A stretch of DNA of 64,000 nucleotides from Williamsia sterculiae (lineage in GTDB: Bacteria > Actinomycetota > Actinomycetes > Mycobacteriales > Mycobacteriaceae): assembly GCF_900156495.1 (NCBI RefSeq), contig NZ_FTNT01000004.1:62001-126000 (forward strand). The letters run 5' to 3'. Position numbers and translations under genes: made by a program. Under the pieces are notes generated by a model. The model made no database searches and had not been told where the DNA came from. It worked only from the letters and a program-made list of their open reading frames with translations. Positions 1-9,795 of this stretch are shown in pieces. Each line of letters begins with the position of its first letter. Position 1 is the stretch's first letter.

Positions 1-1525
1 CAAACAGGTGCCGTCCGGTCGATACGAGGGCGAGGAATGGATCTCCGGACCGGGCGCGGTCGCTCCCATGTTGGGTGAGTACGCCGCCACGTTGGAGAAG
101 CTGGCGAACGGAGGGTCGGCGCTCGACGGAGTGCCCGTCACCGAATCGGAGGACGGCCGGGTGGGCGTCCAGATCATGCCCGGTGACCTGAAGGACCGGG
201 TGCTGTTCAGTGGATACACCGGTCATGTCTGGCTGAAGCGCGGTGTGACCATCGACCAGGCCCGTGCCGATGCCGGCCTTGCCGCGCGCACAGCCGGGGC
301 CTCCGGTGGTGTGGGTCTCGTTCTGGGCGCGGGCAACATCACCGCCATCGCACCACTGGACGTGGCCTACGAACTCGTCGCACACAACAGGGCGAGCATC
401 CTCAAGCTGAACCCGACTCTCGCCAAGCTGCTGCCCTCGTACCAACGAGCGCTGGCGCCTCTGGCCCGGGCGGGCCTGGTGCGCATCGTCAACGGAGGCG
501 CCGAGGTGGGAACGTATCTCGCCGAACATCCGGGTATCGGTCACGTGCACATCACCGGATCGGCCCGCACCCACGACGCGATCGTCTGGGGTACCGGATC
601 CGCCGCCGACGCCAATCGCGCCGCTGGCACGCCCAAGCTGCACAAGGACATCACCTCGGAGCTCGGCGGGGTGTCGCCGATCATCGTGGTACCGGGCAGA
701 TGGTCGAAGCGAGACTTGCGATACCAGGCCGAAAACGTTGTCACCCAACGATTGCACAACGCCGGTCACAATTGCATCGGTGGCCAGTCACTGCTCGTGA
801 GCGCCGACTGGGCGCAGAAGGACGCGTTCCTCAACGAGGTCCGCACGGTCCTGAGTGAGATCCCCGGCCGCCTGCCGTGGTACCCCAACGGGCAGGCCAG
901 CATCGATCGTGCGAAGGCGACCTATCCCGATGCCGAACAGGTGGGCAGTTGCCTACTGGTGCGGGTCCGCGAGGGATCGCCGACGGAACTCTTCGACGGC
1001 GAGTACTTCGCGACGGTATTGGGCATCACCGAGTTGCCGGGCAAAGGCTCCACCTTCCTCGCCAATGCCGTCGACTTCGCCAACGATCAGTTGGACGGCA
1101 CCCTGGGGGCATCGGTCATCGTCGATCCTCGTGAGGCCAAACGCATGGGCAGACAGTTCGACGAGTTGATCGCGAAGCTTCGGTACGGTGCCGTGGGCGT
1201 CAACGTCTGGAGTGGCATCGCGTTCCTGCTGGGCGCTGCCAGTTGGGGCGCCTTCCCGGGACACACCTTGGAGAAGGTCGGCTCCGGTATCGGCGTCGTC
1301 CACAACACGCATCTGCTCGCGGACACCGAACAGACGATCATTCGCGGGCCGTTCCGACCGTTCCCCCACTCGATACTCGGCGGCGAACCGTCACTCGCTC
1401 CGAGACCACCGTGGTTCGTCACCGCCCGGACCGCGCGTCAGACGGGACAGGCGCTGGCGCGGCTGGGCGGAAAAAGGTCATGGCTCAACACGATCCGCGT
1501 GGTGCCGCCGGCGATGCGGGGCTGA
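1..1525 (+). CDS. Aldehyde dehydrogenase family protein (5' end outside window)
   Basis: This is an NAD(P)-dependent aldehyde dehydrogenase-superfamily enzyme that oxidises an aldehyde of unknown identity. Residue numbers count from the GTG at position 8. The superfamily hallmarks are visible: ITGS near residue 179, the general-base Glu of SELGG at residue 218, and the catalytic Cys in HNCIGG at residue 256. The reading frame is open to the left window edge, so the GTG at position 8 is probably internal and the protein begins upstream. The C-terminal tail (LGGEPSLAPRPPWFV) is unlike that of classical betaine or acetaldehyde dehydrogenases, so substrate class is open. A TetR-type gene follows in the same reading frame immediately after the TGA at 1523-1525, which suggests linked regulation. 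Confidence 0.85.
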   Translation, partial: KQVPSGRYEGEEWISGPGAVAPMLGEYAATLEKLANGGSALDGVPVTESEDGRVGVQIMPGDLKDRVLFSGYTGHVWLKRGVTIDQARADAGLAARTAGASGGVGLVLGAGNITAIAPLDVAYELVAHNRASILKLNPTLAKLLPSYQRALAPLARAGLVRIVNGGAEVGTYLAEHPGIGHVHITGSARTHDAIVWGTGSAADANRAAGTPKLHKDITSELGGVSPIIVVPGRWSKRDLRYQAENVVTQRLHNAGHNCIGGQSLLVSADWAQKDAFLNEVRTVLSEIPGRLPWYPNGQASIDRAKATYPDAEQVGSCLLVRVREGSPTELFDGEYFATVLGITELPGKGSTFLANAVDFANDQLDGTLGASVIVDPREAKRMGRQFDELIAKLRYGAVGVNVWSGIAFLLGAASWGAFPGHTLEKVGSGIGVVHNTHLLADTEQTIIRGPFRPFPHSILGGEPSLAPRPPWFVTARTARQTGQALARLGGKRSWLNTIRVVPPAMRG

Positions 1526-1618
1526 GACATCTCTGCCACCGACGACATCCGCGACGGTCGGAACGCGCGGTGGGACGGTCACCGCGAGAAGCGCCGCAAG
1601 CAGATCATCGAGGCCGCG

Positions 1619-2212
1619 GTGGACGTGGTCGAGGACGCTCCGCCGGGTGCCGAATTGACCGTGCAGGATGTGGCCAGCCGATCGGGTCTGGTGCGCACGG
1701 TCATTCAGCGTCATTTCGGCGGTCGGGACGGCTTGGTCCGCGCGACCCAGGCACATGCGCTGACGGTGGCGTTCGGACACATCACCGCGGATATCGAATC
1801 CGCGGTGACTCTCGGTGACGTGGTCTCCCGGTTGGCGGAGAGGACGATCGCCTGGGTCCACGACCACCCGTCTCTGCACGTTCTGATCGAACGTGAGATC
1901 GGGGACGGCAACCCCGGCGAGCTGTCACTGGCCACCCGCGGATACGCCGAATGGCTGAGCCAGTTCTACGGGGTGATCGTCGCGGACCGGGGTGCCGACC
2001 TCCAGGCGCATCAGATCGCCCGGGTCCGACTGCTCTTCATCGGCGTGGTCGGACAGGTGCGGACCGTTGTCGCCGAGTGGACCCACACGGCGGTGCCCGA
2101 ACGCCTCTCCCCCGGAGAACTGTGTGACGTGCTGTCCGACCTCATCGTCGCGCAGATCGTCAGCGAGGCGTCGACGGAGGGCGTCGACCTCGATTCGACA
2201 ACTGTGCTCTGA
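1619..2212 (+). CDS. TetR/AcrR family regulator with anomalous 5' end
   Basis: The protein has the TetR N-terminal helix-turn-helix (TVQDVASRSGLVRTVIQRHFGGRDGLVRA) followed by a helical ligand-binding region. GTG 1619 is the first conventional start codon, but it cuts the first helix in two: the frame upstream reads EKRRKQIIEAA, which is typical TetR sequence. Between the aldehyde dehydrogenase stop (1523-1525) and 1619 the frame contains no ATG, GTG, TTG or CTG. The true start may be a rare ATC (1529 or 1547), or there is a sequence error or lesion here. It probably regulates the upstream dehydrogenase, judging only from adjacency. Confidence 0.75.
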   Translation: MDVVEDAPPGAELTVQDVASRSGLVRTVIQRHFGGRDGLVRATQAHALTVAFGHITADIESAVTLGDVVSRLAERTIAWVHDHPSLHVLIEREIGDGNPGELSLATRGYAEWLSQFYGVIVADRGADLQAHQIARVRLLFIGVVGQVRTVVAEWTHTAVPERLSPGELCDVLSDLIVAQIVSEASTEGVDLDSTTVL

Positions 2213-2240
2213 GCCTGCGGGCGTCGCTCTCATCGCCGAA

Positions 2241-2269
2241 AACTGCGGGAAGTCGGAATTCCCGCAGTT
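2241..2269. repeat. Dispersed palindrome, copy 1
   Basis: AACTGCGGGAA (2241-2251) and TTCCCGCAGTT (2259-2269) form a perfect 11-bp inverted repeat with a 7-base spacer. It lies just after the TetR stop codon and before the convergent MFS gene. The decamer GCGTCGCTCT begins 20 bases upstream and is shared with copy 2. It could act as a bidirectional terminator or be a REP-like element. Confidence 0.75.
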
Positions 2270-2307
2270 GTCGCGGCGACCTGATCACCCGGTTCGATCG
2301 TTCGCAA

Positions 2308-3526
2308 TCAGTCGCCGACCCGCGCCAAACGCAGTGTTGACGCTGCGACAGCCACGAGGACGGCGATGGCGAACCCCAGCAATGTGCCGCGGACAGAAGA
2401 GTATTGCAGCGCGACTCCGATACCGATCACCGGAGCGGACAACCCCCAGGTACCCGGCAAGGTAGAAGGCCGCCATCGTCGCGGCCATGTGCTCCGGTGG
2501 GGCTAGCGCCGATGCCACCGTCAGGCTCGACCGGAACAAGGCGGCCCCACCCGCCCCGATCAGGGCCGCCGCCGCGACGAACACCGTCAGACTCGGGGTG
2601 GGAAGCCATGTGGCGATCACCAGCAGCACGCACCCGAGCACAGTGAGCCCGAAGGCGATCAGCACGAGTGGCCGTAGGCTCAGTCGTGCTGCTACAGCGC
2701 TGCTCACAACCCCCACTCCGAAGACGACGAAGAGAACCAGTCCGGGCAACGCGGGCGAGCTCTGGTGCAGCGTGTGCTTCAGGACAGTCGCGGCGAGGCC
2801 GACGAACAGCCCGAACAGCGCGAAGACGGACGCGACGCCAGCCACCGCTGCCGCGAACGGCGAACGCTCGCCAGGCGGAAAGCTGGGCCACTGAGGGCGA
2901 TACCGCGGTCGTGGCCATACAGGGACACAGGTCTCGGGAGACACGATTAGTCCGGCGACGCACGCGCCGAAGGCACCGAGACTGACCACATAGGGAATCG
3001 TGAGTGGATACGGAACGAGCGCGGCGATCAGCCCGCCAACGAGTCCACCCACCCCGAGACCGCCGAGCGACACGGCCGCGGTCAACAGCCCGACCCGATG
3101 CATCTGGTCGACGTCACGGTGCGCGGCAAACAGTTCGACCAGGTACGCGGTGGCGGTGGATGCGGTGACCCCCACGGCCAGACCACACAGCACCCGCGCG
3201 ACGAACAACCCGGTCAGCGTCGGCGCCATGATGAAGACGACGGCGCTGATCGCGTTGACGGTCAGTGCGGCGACAAACACGGGACGACGGCCCACGGAGT
3301 CGGACACGTGTCCCGCCAACACCAGGCTCACCGCGACCCCGATGGCGTAGGCGGCGTACACGAGGGTGATCGACAACGGTGAGAGGTGGTCGCGCACGGC
3401 GTAGAGGCCGTAGAGAGGGCTCGGCACGGTGCTGAACGCCTGCATCGCGAGGTACGTCAAAGCCGCGGTGTGGTAACCAAATCGGTAACGCGCACGGGTG
3501 GGTGGCAGTGTCGTCGTCGGGATCAT
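2308..3526 (-). pseudogene. MFS transporter, frameshifted near the C-terminus
   Basis: This is a major facilitator superfamily transporter of about 12 membrane segments, with the signature DSVGRRPV after the second segment and a second half beginning near PFAAAVAGVASVFALFG. The frame is disrupted at a run of five C (2443-2447). As written the protein switches to arginine-rich nonsense (RSGDRYRSRAA). Removing one base restores LSAPVIGIGVALQYSSVRG and a normal last helix, stopping at 2308-2310, for 405 residues. I chose ATG 3526; a GTG at 3535 is also possible. It is divergent from the CGNR gene with only about 26 bases between the starts. The substrate is unknown. The lesion may be a real mutation, phase variation at a homopolymer, or a sequencing error. 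Confidence 0.8.
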
Positions 3527-3552
3527 GCCGAGCACTATGGTGTAATTGTCTT

Positions 3553-4077
3553 ATGCGGGTAAACCCTTACATCGAGCCGCTGTTGCACAACGCCACCGAC
3601 CTGCTGAACCGACCGCCGACGAGCGTCGAGGAGCTGGAGCGCCGCTGGCTCGACTGGGGACTGATCCAGTTTCCCCACCCGGTCACCGCCGATGATCTGG
3701 ACGTGGTCTTGGCATACCTGGAGCAATGGGGACACCTGGTGGATGCGCCCGGTGAACGCGAGCGAGTGCTGATACTCAACGCGATGCTGGCGCGGTTCAC
3801 GGCACCGCCGTCGGTCACCGACCACGACGGCAGCGAGTGGCACCTGCACTATCGCGACCCCGCGGCAACCTTCGGCATGACCTTGGCTGGTTCGACGAGT
3901 GCCAGCGCGGCGCAGTTTCTGTGTGATCGTGGAATGCAGCGGCTGGGGCGGTGCGGAATTCCCGAATGCCGTCGAGCCTTCGTCGATGTGAGTCGACCAG
4001 GGCGCCAGCGGTACTGCACCCAGGCCTGCGGCAACCGGGCGGCAGTCCGACGGCATCGGGCGTCGGCCCGCGGGTGA
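3553..4077 (+). CDS. CGNR zinc-finger domain protein (ABATE-type)
   Basis: This 174-residue putative transcriptional regulator has an N-terminal alpha/beta region of the ABATE/DUF1470 type and a C-terminal CGNR zinc finger. The finger reads RCGIPECRRAF...RQRYCTQACGNR, giving four Cys for zinc and the family-naming CGNR motif near residue 160. ATG 3553 is chosen because the family N-terminus (here MRVNPYIEPLLHN) usually starts with short hydrophobic sequence before the domain. Members of this family often sit beside small-molecule exporters. Here the neighbour is the divergent, frameshifted MFS gene, so control of that gene is a reasonable inference. Confidence 0.85.
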   Translation: MRVNPYIEPLLHNATDLLNRPPTSVEELERRWLDWGLIQFPHPVTADDLDVVLAYLEQWGHLVDAPGERERVLILNAMLARFTAPPSVTDHDGSEWHLHYRDPAATFGMTLAGSTSASAAQFLCDRGMQRLGRCGIPECRRAFVDVSRPGRQRYCTQACGNRAAVRRHRASARG

Positions 4078-4110
4078 GGTGGCCGGCGTCGCTCTGGTCG
4101 GGGTGTCGAG

Positions 4111-4139
4111 AACTGCGGGAAAGACGATTTCCCGCAGTT
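4111..4139. repeat. Dispersed palindrome, copy 2
   Basis: AACTGCGGGAA (4111-4121) and TTCCCGCAGTT (4129-4139), spacer AGACGAT, lie directly downstream of the CGNR gene stop. The upstream decamer GCGTCGCTCT (4087-4096) matches that before copy 1. Confidence 0.75.
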
Positions 4140-4187
4140 TTCGCGAACGACCCCACTAACGCCCCACGAAATCCGGACCTGCGCAGC

Positions 4188-4226
4188 ACCGAGCCCCGGC
4201 CACCTGAACGGTGACCGGGGCTCGGT
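4188..4226 (-). terminator. Hairpin terminator downstream of groL
   Basis: A long GC-rich inverted repeat (ACCGAGCCCCGG with CAC on the inner side, a 7-base loop, then GTG with CCGGGGCTCGGT) lies about 30 bases beyond the groL stop. There is no clear U-tract, as is common in actinobacteria. Confidence 0.7.
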
Positions 4227-4255
4227 TGGTGTTGCGGGAAGAGCCAGGGCTCAGG

Positions 4256-5962
<1,707 letters not shown>

Positions 5963-5989
5963 TCATCGGACCGATCTCACCGTCCCGAC

Positions 5990-6016
5990 CTGGCACTCGC
6001 GGTCCGCGAGTGCCAA
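5990..6016 (-). promoter_or_regulatory. CIRCE element 1 (HrcA operator)
   Basis: The sequence TGGCACTC, nine spacer bases (5999-6007), then GAGTGCCA is a near-perfect CIRCE inverted repeat about 110 bases upstream of the groL start. Confidence 0.9.
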
Positions 6017-6024
6017 TACATTTC

Positions 6025-6051
6025 TTAGCACTCGGGCACGGTGAGTGCAAG
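6025..6051 (-). promoter_or_regulatory. CIRCE element 2 (HrcA operator)
   Basis: TTAGCACTC (6025-6033), nine spacer bases, GAGTGCAAG (6043-6051) is a second CIRCE copy next to the first. Tandem CIRCE sites are typical of mycobacterial and related groEL promoters. Confidence 0.9.
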
Positions 6052-6089
6052 GTCTGAACACCGGGATCGATGCCCGGCCGGCACCGATG

Positions 6090-6740
6090 TCAGGACCTCA
6101 GCAGACGTACGAGCACTCCGGCGGCATGGGCCTCGGCGGCGCGTTGGGCTCCGTCGGCGTCACCCGCCTCGAGAGCCGCCACGATGCGACGGTGTTCGGT
6201 GACCGCGAGGCGACGGTTCAACTCGTGCGCCCACATGTCCGACCGGTACAGATGAGCCTGGGTGTCGAGCTTGAGCAACGCGTCGCAGAGCGGTCCGTTT
6301 CCGGACAGCGACCGCACGGCGGTATGGAAGTCGAGGTCGAGGTCGGCGTCACGCCGATGGTCGGGTGGTGCGGTGAGCAGCCCCTCCTGTCGGCGCACCT
6401 GCGTCCACAGGCCGTCGACGTCGGCGTGAGTCACCCGTGCGGTCGCCTGACGAGCGGCCAACCCGTCGAGGACCTCGCGCACCTCGAACACCTGGCGCAG
6501 CATCGACGCGTCGAGGACCGCGACCTTCGCGCCGATCCGCGGAGTGTAATCGGCCAGTCCCTCGACCACGAGCTGCTGGACAGCCTCTCGGACCGGGCTC
6601 CGCGACACCTCGAGACGGGCGGCAAGCCCCGGAACACTCAGGGGTGTACCCGGGGCCATGCGCCCGTCGAAGATCTCATCGCGCAGCTGTCGTAGAACGG
6701 CCTGGGTCAGCAGGGCGCCATCGCTGTTGGGGACGCTCAT
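6090..6740 (-). CDS. GntR family regulator, FCD-type
   Basis: The 216-residue protein has an N-terminal winged helix (LSVPGLAARLEVSRSPVREAVQQLVVEGL, residues about 33-62) and a C-terminal all-helical FCD effector domain with candidate metal-ligand His in DLDFHTAVRSL and TEHRRIVAAL. FadR/FCD members repress catabolic operons and release DNA on binding a small carboxylate. It is the last gene of the leftward unit ATPase-permease-oxygenase-GntR, 21 bases behind the oxygenase, so it very likely controls that unit. Three TACATGTA palindromes in the divergent promoter region at 9540-9767 are candidate operators. Confidence 0.9.
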   Translation of the reverse strand: MSVPNSDGALLTQAVLRQLRDEIFDGRMAPGTPLSVPGLAARLEVSRSPVREAVQQLVVEGLADYTPRIGAKVAVLDASMLRQVFEVREVLDGLAARQATARVTHADVDGLWTQVRRQEGLLTAPPDHRRDADLDLDFHTAVRSLSGNGPLCDALLKLDTQAHLYRSDMWAHELNRRLAVTEHRRIVAALEAGDADGAQRAAEAHAAGVLVRLLRS

Positions 6741-6761
6741 GAGACAGCAGAATAATTCGCG

Positions 6762-7802
6762 TCAGGTCGCCTGTGCGACACCCAGTCGCTGCGCCTCCCG
6801 CTCGGCCCCTACGGGCGCGATGCCGGACTTCATCCCGGCGAGTTTCGCGTTGATGTTGTCGGCGATGGTGATCGGCGGATATCCCGGACGGTCGGTACGC
6901 GAACACCCGGGCAACGTCTCGATCACCGCGTCGTGATTGCCGTCGAAGAAGAAGGCGGCCGAGCGGCGCCGGATGATCCGACCGTCCACCACGGGCGGAT
7001 CGACGCGGTGGATCGTCGAACGCCAACGGTCATTCGTCCATCGCGCCATAGCGTCACCGAGGTTGACGATCAACGCTCCCTCCGCGGGCTGAACGTCACG
7101 CCACACCCCGCCACCATCCAGGACCTGCAGACCGGGAACGCGGTCGGCCCACAACACGGTCAGAATACCGAAATCGGTGTGCGCACCCATCCCCGTCAAC
7201 GCACCGGCCACCTCGATCTCTCCCTCCGGCAAGGTGTAGTTGTTCATCTTCAGCGCGTCGATGGAGTGATCGATCAGTCCGTCGAAGTACCCGTCAGCCA
7301 ACCCCAACGCGTCGGTGAAGGCGGTGAGCAGAACGCGCGACACCCGTCGGGCCTCGTTGAACCACGCCTCGACACCGGTTCGGAACCGCGGTGCCGCATC
7401 GGTGGGCCAGGTGTTGTCCGGGTAGCTGCGCACGGGGAGATCGACGCCGGCAAACCACCCGCGTTCCGAACCCACGGTAAACGCCTCATAGAAATCGTTC
7501 ATCTGATTCGCCGCGGCAACGCCGAGACTCATGCTCAACGACTCGCTCTTGGGCGGGCTGTAACCTCGGTTCTCACCCGGCCTGGCGTAATGCTTTTTGG
7601 TCTCGAGTGGCAGTTCGTAGAAGGCATCAAGTGCATCGGTGAGCCCATCGATGGTGTTCTGCGACACGCCGTGTCCAACGACCTGGATGAATCCAACCTC
7701 GCTGCACGCGATGTCGAGAAGCCGTGCCACCTCGGCACGTTCGGCAGGACCACCGTACGGATCGACGTACGGTGCGATGTCGATGACGGGGACTGTGAAC
7801 AT
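6762..7802 (-). CDS. Fe(II)/2-oxoglutarate-dependent oxygenase, isopenicillin-N-synthase-like
   Basis: This 346-residue non-heme iron oxygenase has the DIOX_N-type start (VPVIDIAPYV) and the double-stranded beta-helix core. The iron-binding facial triad is visible as HTD in GAHTDFGILTVLW and the His of RSTIHRV; RRRSAAFFF supplies the RxS that usually binds the 2-oxoglutarate C5 carboxylate. ATG 7802 is chosen because AGGAGG lies just upstream; the open frame reaches further back without conserved sequence. It is 43 bases behind an ABC permease and before a GntR gene. Inference: it hydroxylates the substrate brought in by the linked NMT1-like transporter. Thymine or uracil-type pyrimidine hydroxylation is one option, but nothing in the sequence fixes the substrate. 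Confidence 0.88.
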   Translation of the reverse strand: MFTVPVIDIAPYVDPYGGPAERAEVARLLDIACSEVGFIQVVGHGVSQNTIDGLTDALDAFYELPLETKKHYARPGENRGYSPPKSESLSMSLGVAAANQMNDFYEAFTVGSERGWFAGVDLPVRSYPDNTWPTDAAPRFRTGVEAWFNEARRVSRVLLTAFTDALGLADGYFDGLIDHSIDALKMNNYTLPEGEIEVAGALTGMGAHTDFGILTVLWADRVPGLQVLDGGGVWRDVQPAEGALIVNLGDAMARWTNDRWRSTIHRVDPPVVDGRIIRRRSAAFFFDGNHDAVIETLPGCSRTDRPGYPPITIADNINAKLAGMKSGIAPVGAEREAQRLGVAQAT

Positions 7803-7845
7803 GGTTGCCCTCCTGGACAGTGGGGACTGCGTGGTGTCGACGACG

Positions 7846-8733
7846 TCAGCGTCGACGCGTGACAATGGCATTGAGAACGCTGAACACCGCGAACACCGCG
7901 ATGCCGAACGCCGAGGCGAGAACGATCGCCGCGATCAGATCGTCGGACTGCAGTCGCGCCCGGTAGATGTCGAGGAGGGTCCCGATGCCGGGCTCCCCCT
8001 TCGCGAAGAACATGTCGCCGATGATCGCTCCGACGACGACCAGTCCCGAGGCGGTGCGGAAGCCGGTCATCATGGACGGCAGCGCCGACGGGATCTCGAG
8101 TTTCACCAGACGCTGCATCACCGATGCCCGGGACAGGGTGAAGAGCTCGTGCGCCCCCCTGTCGACCGACACCATCCCGAAATGCGTGTTGGCGATGATC
8201 GGGAAGATCGCGATGATGACGCAGACGATGGTGCGGGCCGTCATTCCGTAGCCGAACCAGAGCCCGATGAGGGGAACGATCGCCAGCACCGGGATGACCT
8301 GCAGGACAACGGCCCACGGATAGATCGCACGTTCTAGGAAGGACCCTCGACTCATCAGGACGCCGATCCCGACTCCGATCAGTGCTGCGAACACGAAGCC
8401 GACCACACTGACCTTCGCGGTCACGGTCAACGCCTCGAGCATCGGATTCACGTGCGCTCTGTCCAGTAGTGATCGGGTCAGGACCTGATGCGGTGGTGGC
8501 AGCAGAAATCGTCGTGTCGGGCTCAACAGCACGTAGCTGGTCAGGTACCAGAGCCCGATTGCTGCGCTGAGCGACAGCAGTGGCGGTGTCAGCGTGCGCG
8601 CCGCCGATGTGAGCCTGGATGTGATCGCGGTCGATGCCCGGACCGCGCCCTTCTGGCTGCCACCCCCCGAGACGGTCGTCGGCGCGGCGTCCCCACTCGG
8701 TGGCTCCTTCGTGATCGGGATGGTGGTGGTCAT
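7846..8733 (-). CDS. ABC transporter permease (SsuC/TauC/ThiX type)
   Basis: This 295-residue inner-membrane permease has about six membrane segments and the BPD_transp_1 fold. The cytoplasmic EAA-like loop reads ELFTLSRASVMQRLVKLEIPSALPSMMTGFRTASG near residues 190-225, which docks to the ATPase. About 70 N-terminal residues are polar before the first segment. It overlaps the upstream ATPase gene by 4 bases, so the two are translationally coupled. The family moves sulfonates, nitrate, taurine or pyrimidine precursors; the companion binding protein points to the NMT1/THI5 branch. Confidence 0.92.
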   Translation of the reverse strand: MTTTIPITKEPPSGDAAPTTVSGGGSQKGAVRASTAITSRLTSAARTLTPPLLSLSAAIGLWYLTSYVLLSPTRRFLLPPPHQVLTRSLLDRAHVNPMLEALTVTAKVSVVGFVFAALIGVGIGVLMSRGSFLERAIYPWAVVLQVIPVLAIVPLIGLWFGYGMTARTIVCVIIAIFPIIANTHFGMVSVDRGAHELFTLSRASVMQRLVKLEIPSALPSMMTGFRTASGLVVVGAIIGDMFFAKGEPGIGTLLDIYRARLQSDDLIAAIVLASAFGIAVFAVFSVLNAIVTRRR

Positions 8734-9521
8734 TCGGTGCCTCGCAAAGTCTCGGAGATCGCGGCCACGTGGGCGGTGAACCGGGGGTCGTATCGCAACT
8801 CCGGCTCACGTGGATAGGCGAAGTCGATCCGGATGTCCGCCGCGATACGCCCGGGCCGCGGGGACATCACGACGACGCGATTGGCCAGGAACACCGCCTC
8901 CGACATCGAATGCGTGATGAACAACGCGGTGAATCTCCGTGCGGTGTACAACCTGAGCAGTTCGTTCTGCATCTCCAGCCGGGTCATCTCGTCGAGGGCA
9001 CCGAACGGCTCGTCCAGAAGCATCACGGCGGGCTCCTTGGCCAGCATCCGCGCCAGGGACACCCGCATCTTCATTCCACCGGAGAGCATGCGTGGCAGTT
9101 GCTTCTCGAAACCGCCGAGACCAACGGCGTCGATCGCGACGGCGGCACGTGATCGGCGCTGTGATTTGGGCAGTCGCGCCAGTTCGGCACAGAGCTCGAC
9201 GTTGGCCTGAACCGAGCGCCACCCGAGCAGGGTCGGTTCCTGGAAGATCACCCCCACCGAATCCGTGGACAACGCGATACTGCCCGCGGTGGGCGCCTCG
9301 AGGCCGGCCGCCATCCGCAGCAGGGTCGACTTTCCACATCCGGACGGCCCGACTATGGCGACGAAGTCCCCGTCGGCGATGTCGAGATCGACGTCGAGGA
9401 CGGCCGTGGTGCCCGAGTCGAATTCCTTACTGACCCCCGACGCCGAGATCACGGTCCCCTTGGTGAGGTGCCGGGCGTCGACGTCGTTGACCGTGTCTAT
9501 CAGGTTCATCAGCTCATCCAT
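8730..9521 (-). CDS. ABC transporter ATP-binding protein (SsuB/TauB type)
   Basis: The protein is about 263 residues with all ABC motifs: Walker A GPSGCGKSTL, Q-loop IFQEPTL, signature LSGGM, Walker B VMLLDEPFGALD, and switch His in FITHSMSEA. ATG 9521 (MDELMNLIDT) is preferred; ATG 9509 is possible, and the longer frame upstream runs into palindromic promoter DNA. It heads the leftward operon (ATPase-permease-oxygenase-GntR) and is divergent from the binding protein gene at 9796. Confidence 0.92.
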   Translation of the reverse strand: MDELMNLIDTVNDVDARHLTKGTVISASGVSKEFDSGTTAVLDVDLDIADGDFVAIVGPSGCGKSTLLRMAAGLEAPTAGSIALSTDSVGVIFQEPTLLGWRSVQANVELCAELARLPKSQRRSRAAVAIDAVGLGGFEKQLPRMLSGGMKMRVSLARMLAKEPAVMLLDEPFGALDEMTRLEMQNELLRLYTARRFTALFITHSMSEAVFLANRVVVMSPRPGRIAADIRIDFAYPREPELRYDPRFTAHVAAISETLRGTE

Positions 9522-9539
9522 CGGGCGGGCGCACATGTG

Positions 9540-9547
9540 TACATGTA
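9540..9547. promoter_or_regulatory. TACATGTA palindrome a (candidate GntR operator)
   Basis: This is a perfect 8-bp palindrome, extended on the left by another ACATGT at 9533-9538, 19 bases upstream of the ATPase start. Confidence 0.5.
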
Positions 9548-9580
9548 GCGATCGGAATAGTTGCGGCTCTGAGTGTTGAT

Positions 9581-9588
9581 TACATGTA
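9581..9588. promoter_or_regulatory. TACATGTA palindrome b (candidate GntR operator)
   Basis: Perfect 8-bp palindrome in the context ATTACATGTATT, in the middle of the divergent intergenic region. Confidence 0.5.
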
Positions 9589-9758
9589 TTACGGAATGGT
9601 GTCGCGGTGTGAACACTGGGTGACGATAGCGGCCAACGAACCCCTGTCACTTGCCGAGCCGATCACTTAATCCCATGTCAGGGCACGTTGTGACTCACAT
9701 AATTGCGAGCAATGCGTACATGCAGTCGAGTGGCGTGCGTCGGGACGTGTCCCTAGCT

Positions 9759-9768
9759 TTACATGTAA
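9759..9768. promoter_or_regulatory. TTACATGTAA palindrome c (candidate GntR operator)
   Basis: Perfect 10-bp palindrome 27 bases upstream of the binding protein ATG at 9796. A degenerate ACATGC copy is at 9717-9722. Confidence 0.5.
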
Positions 9769-9795
9769 TCACTCATAGTTGGTCAGGAGAACCGA

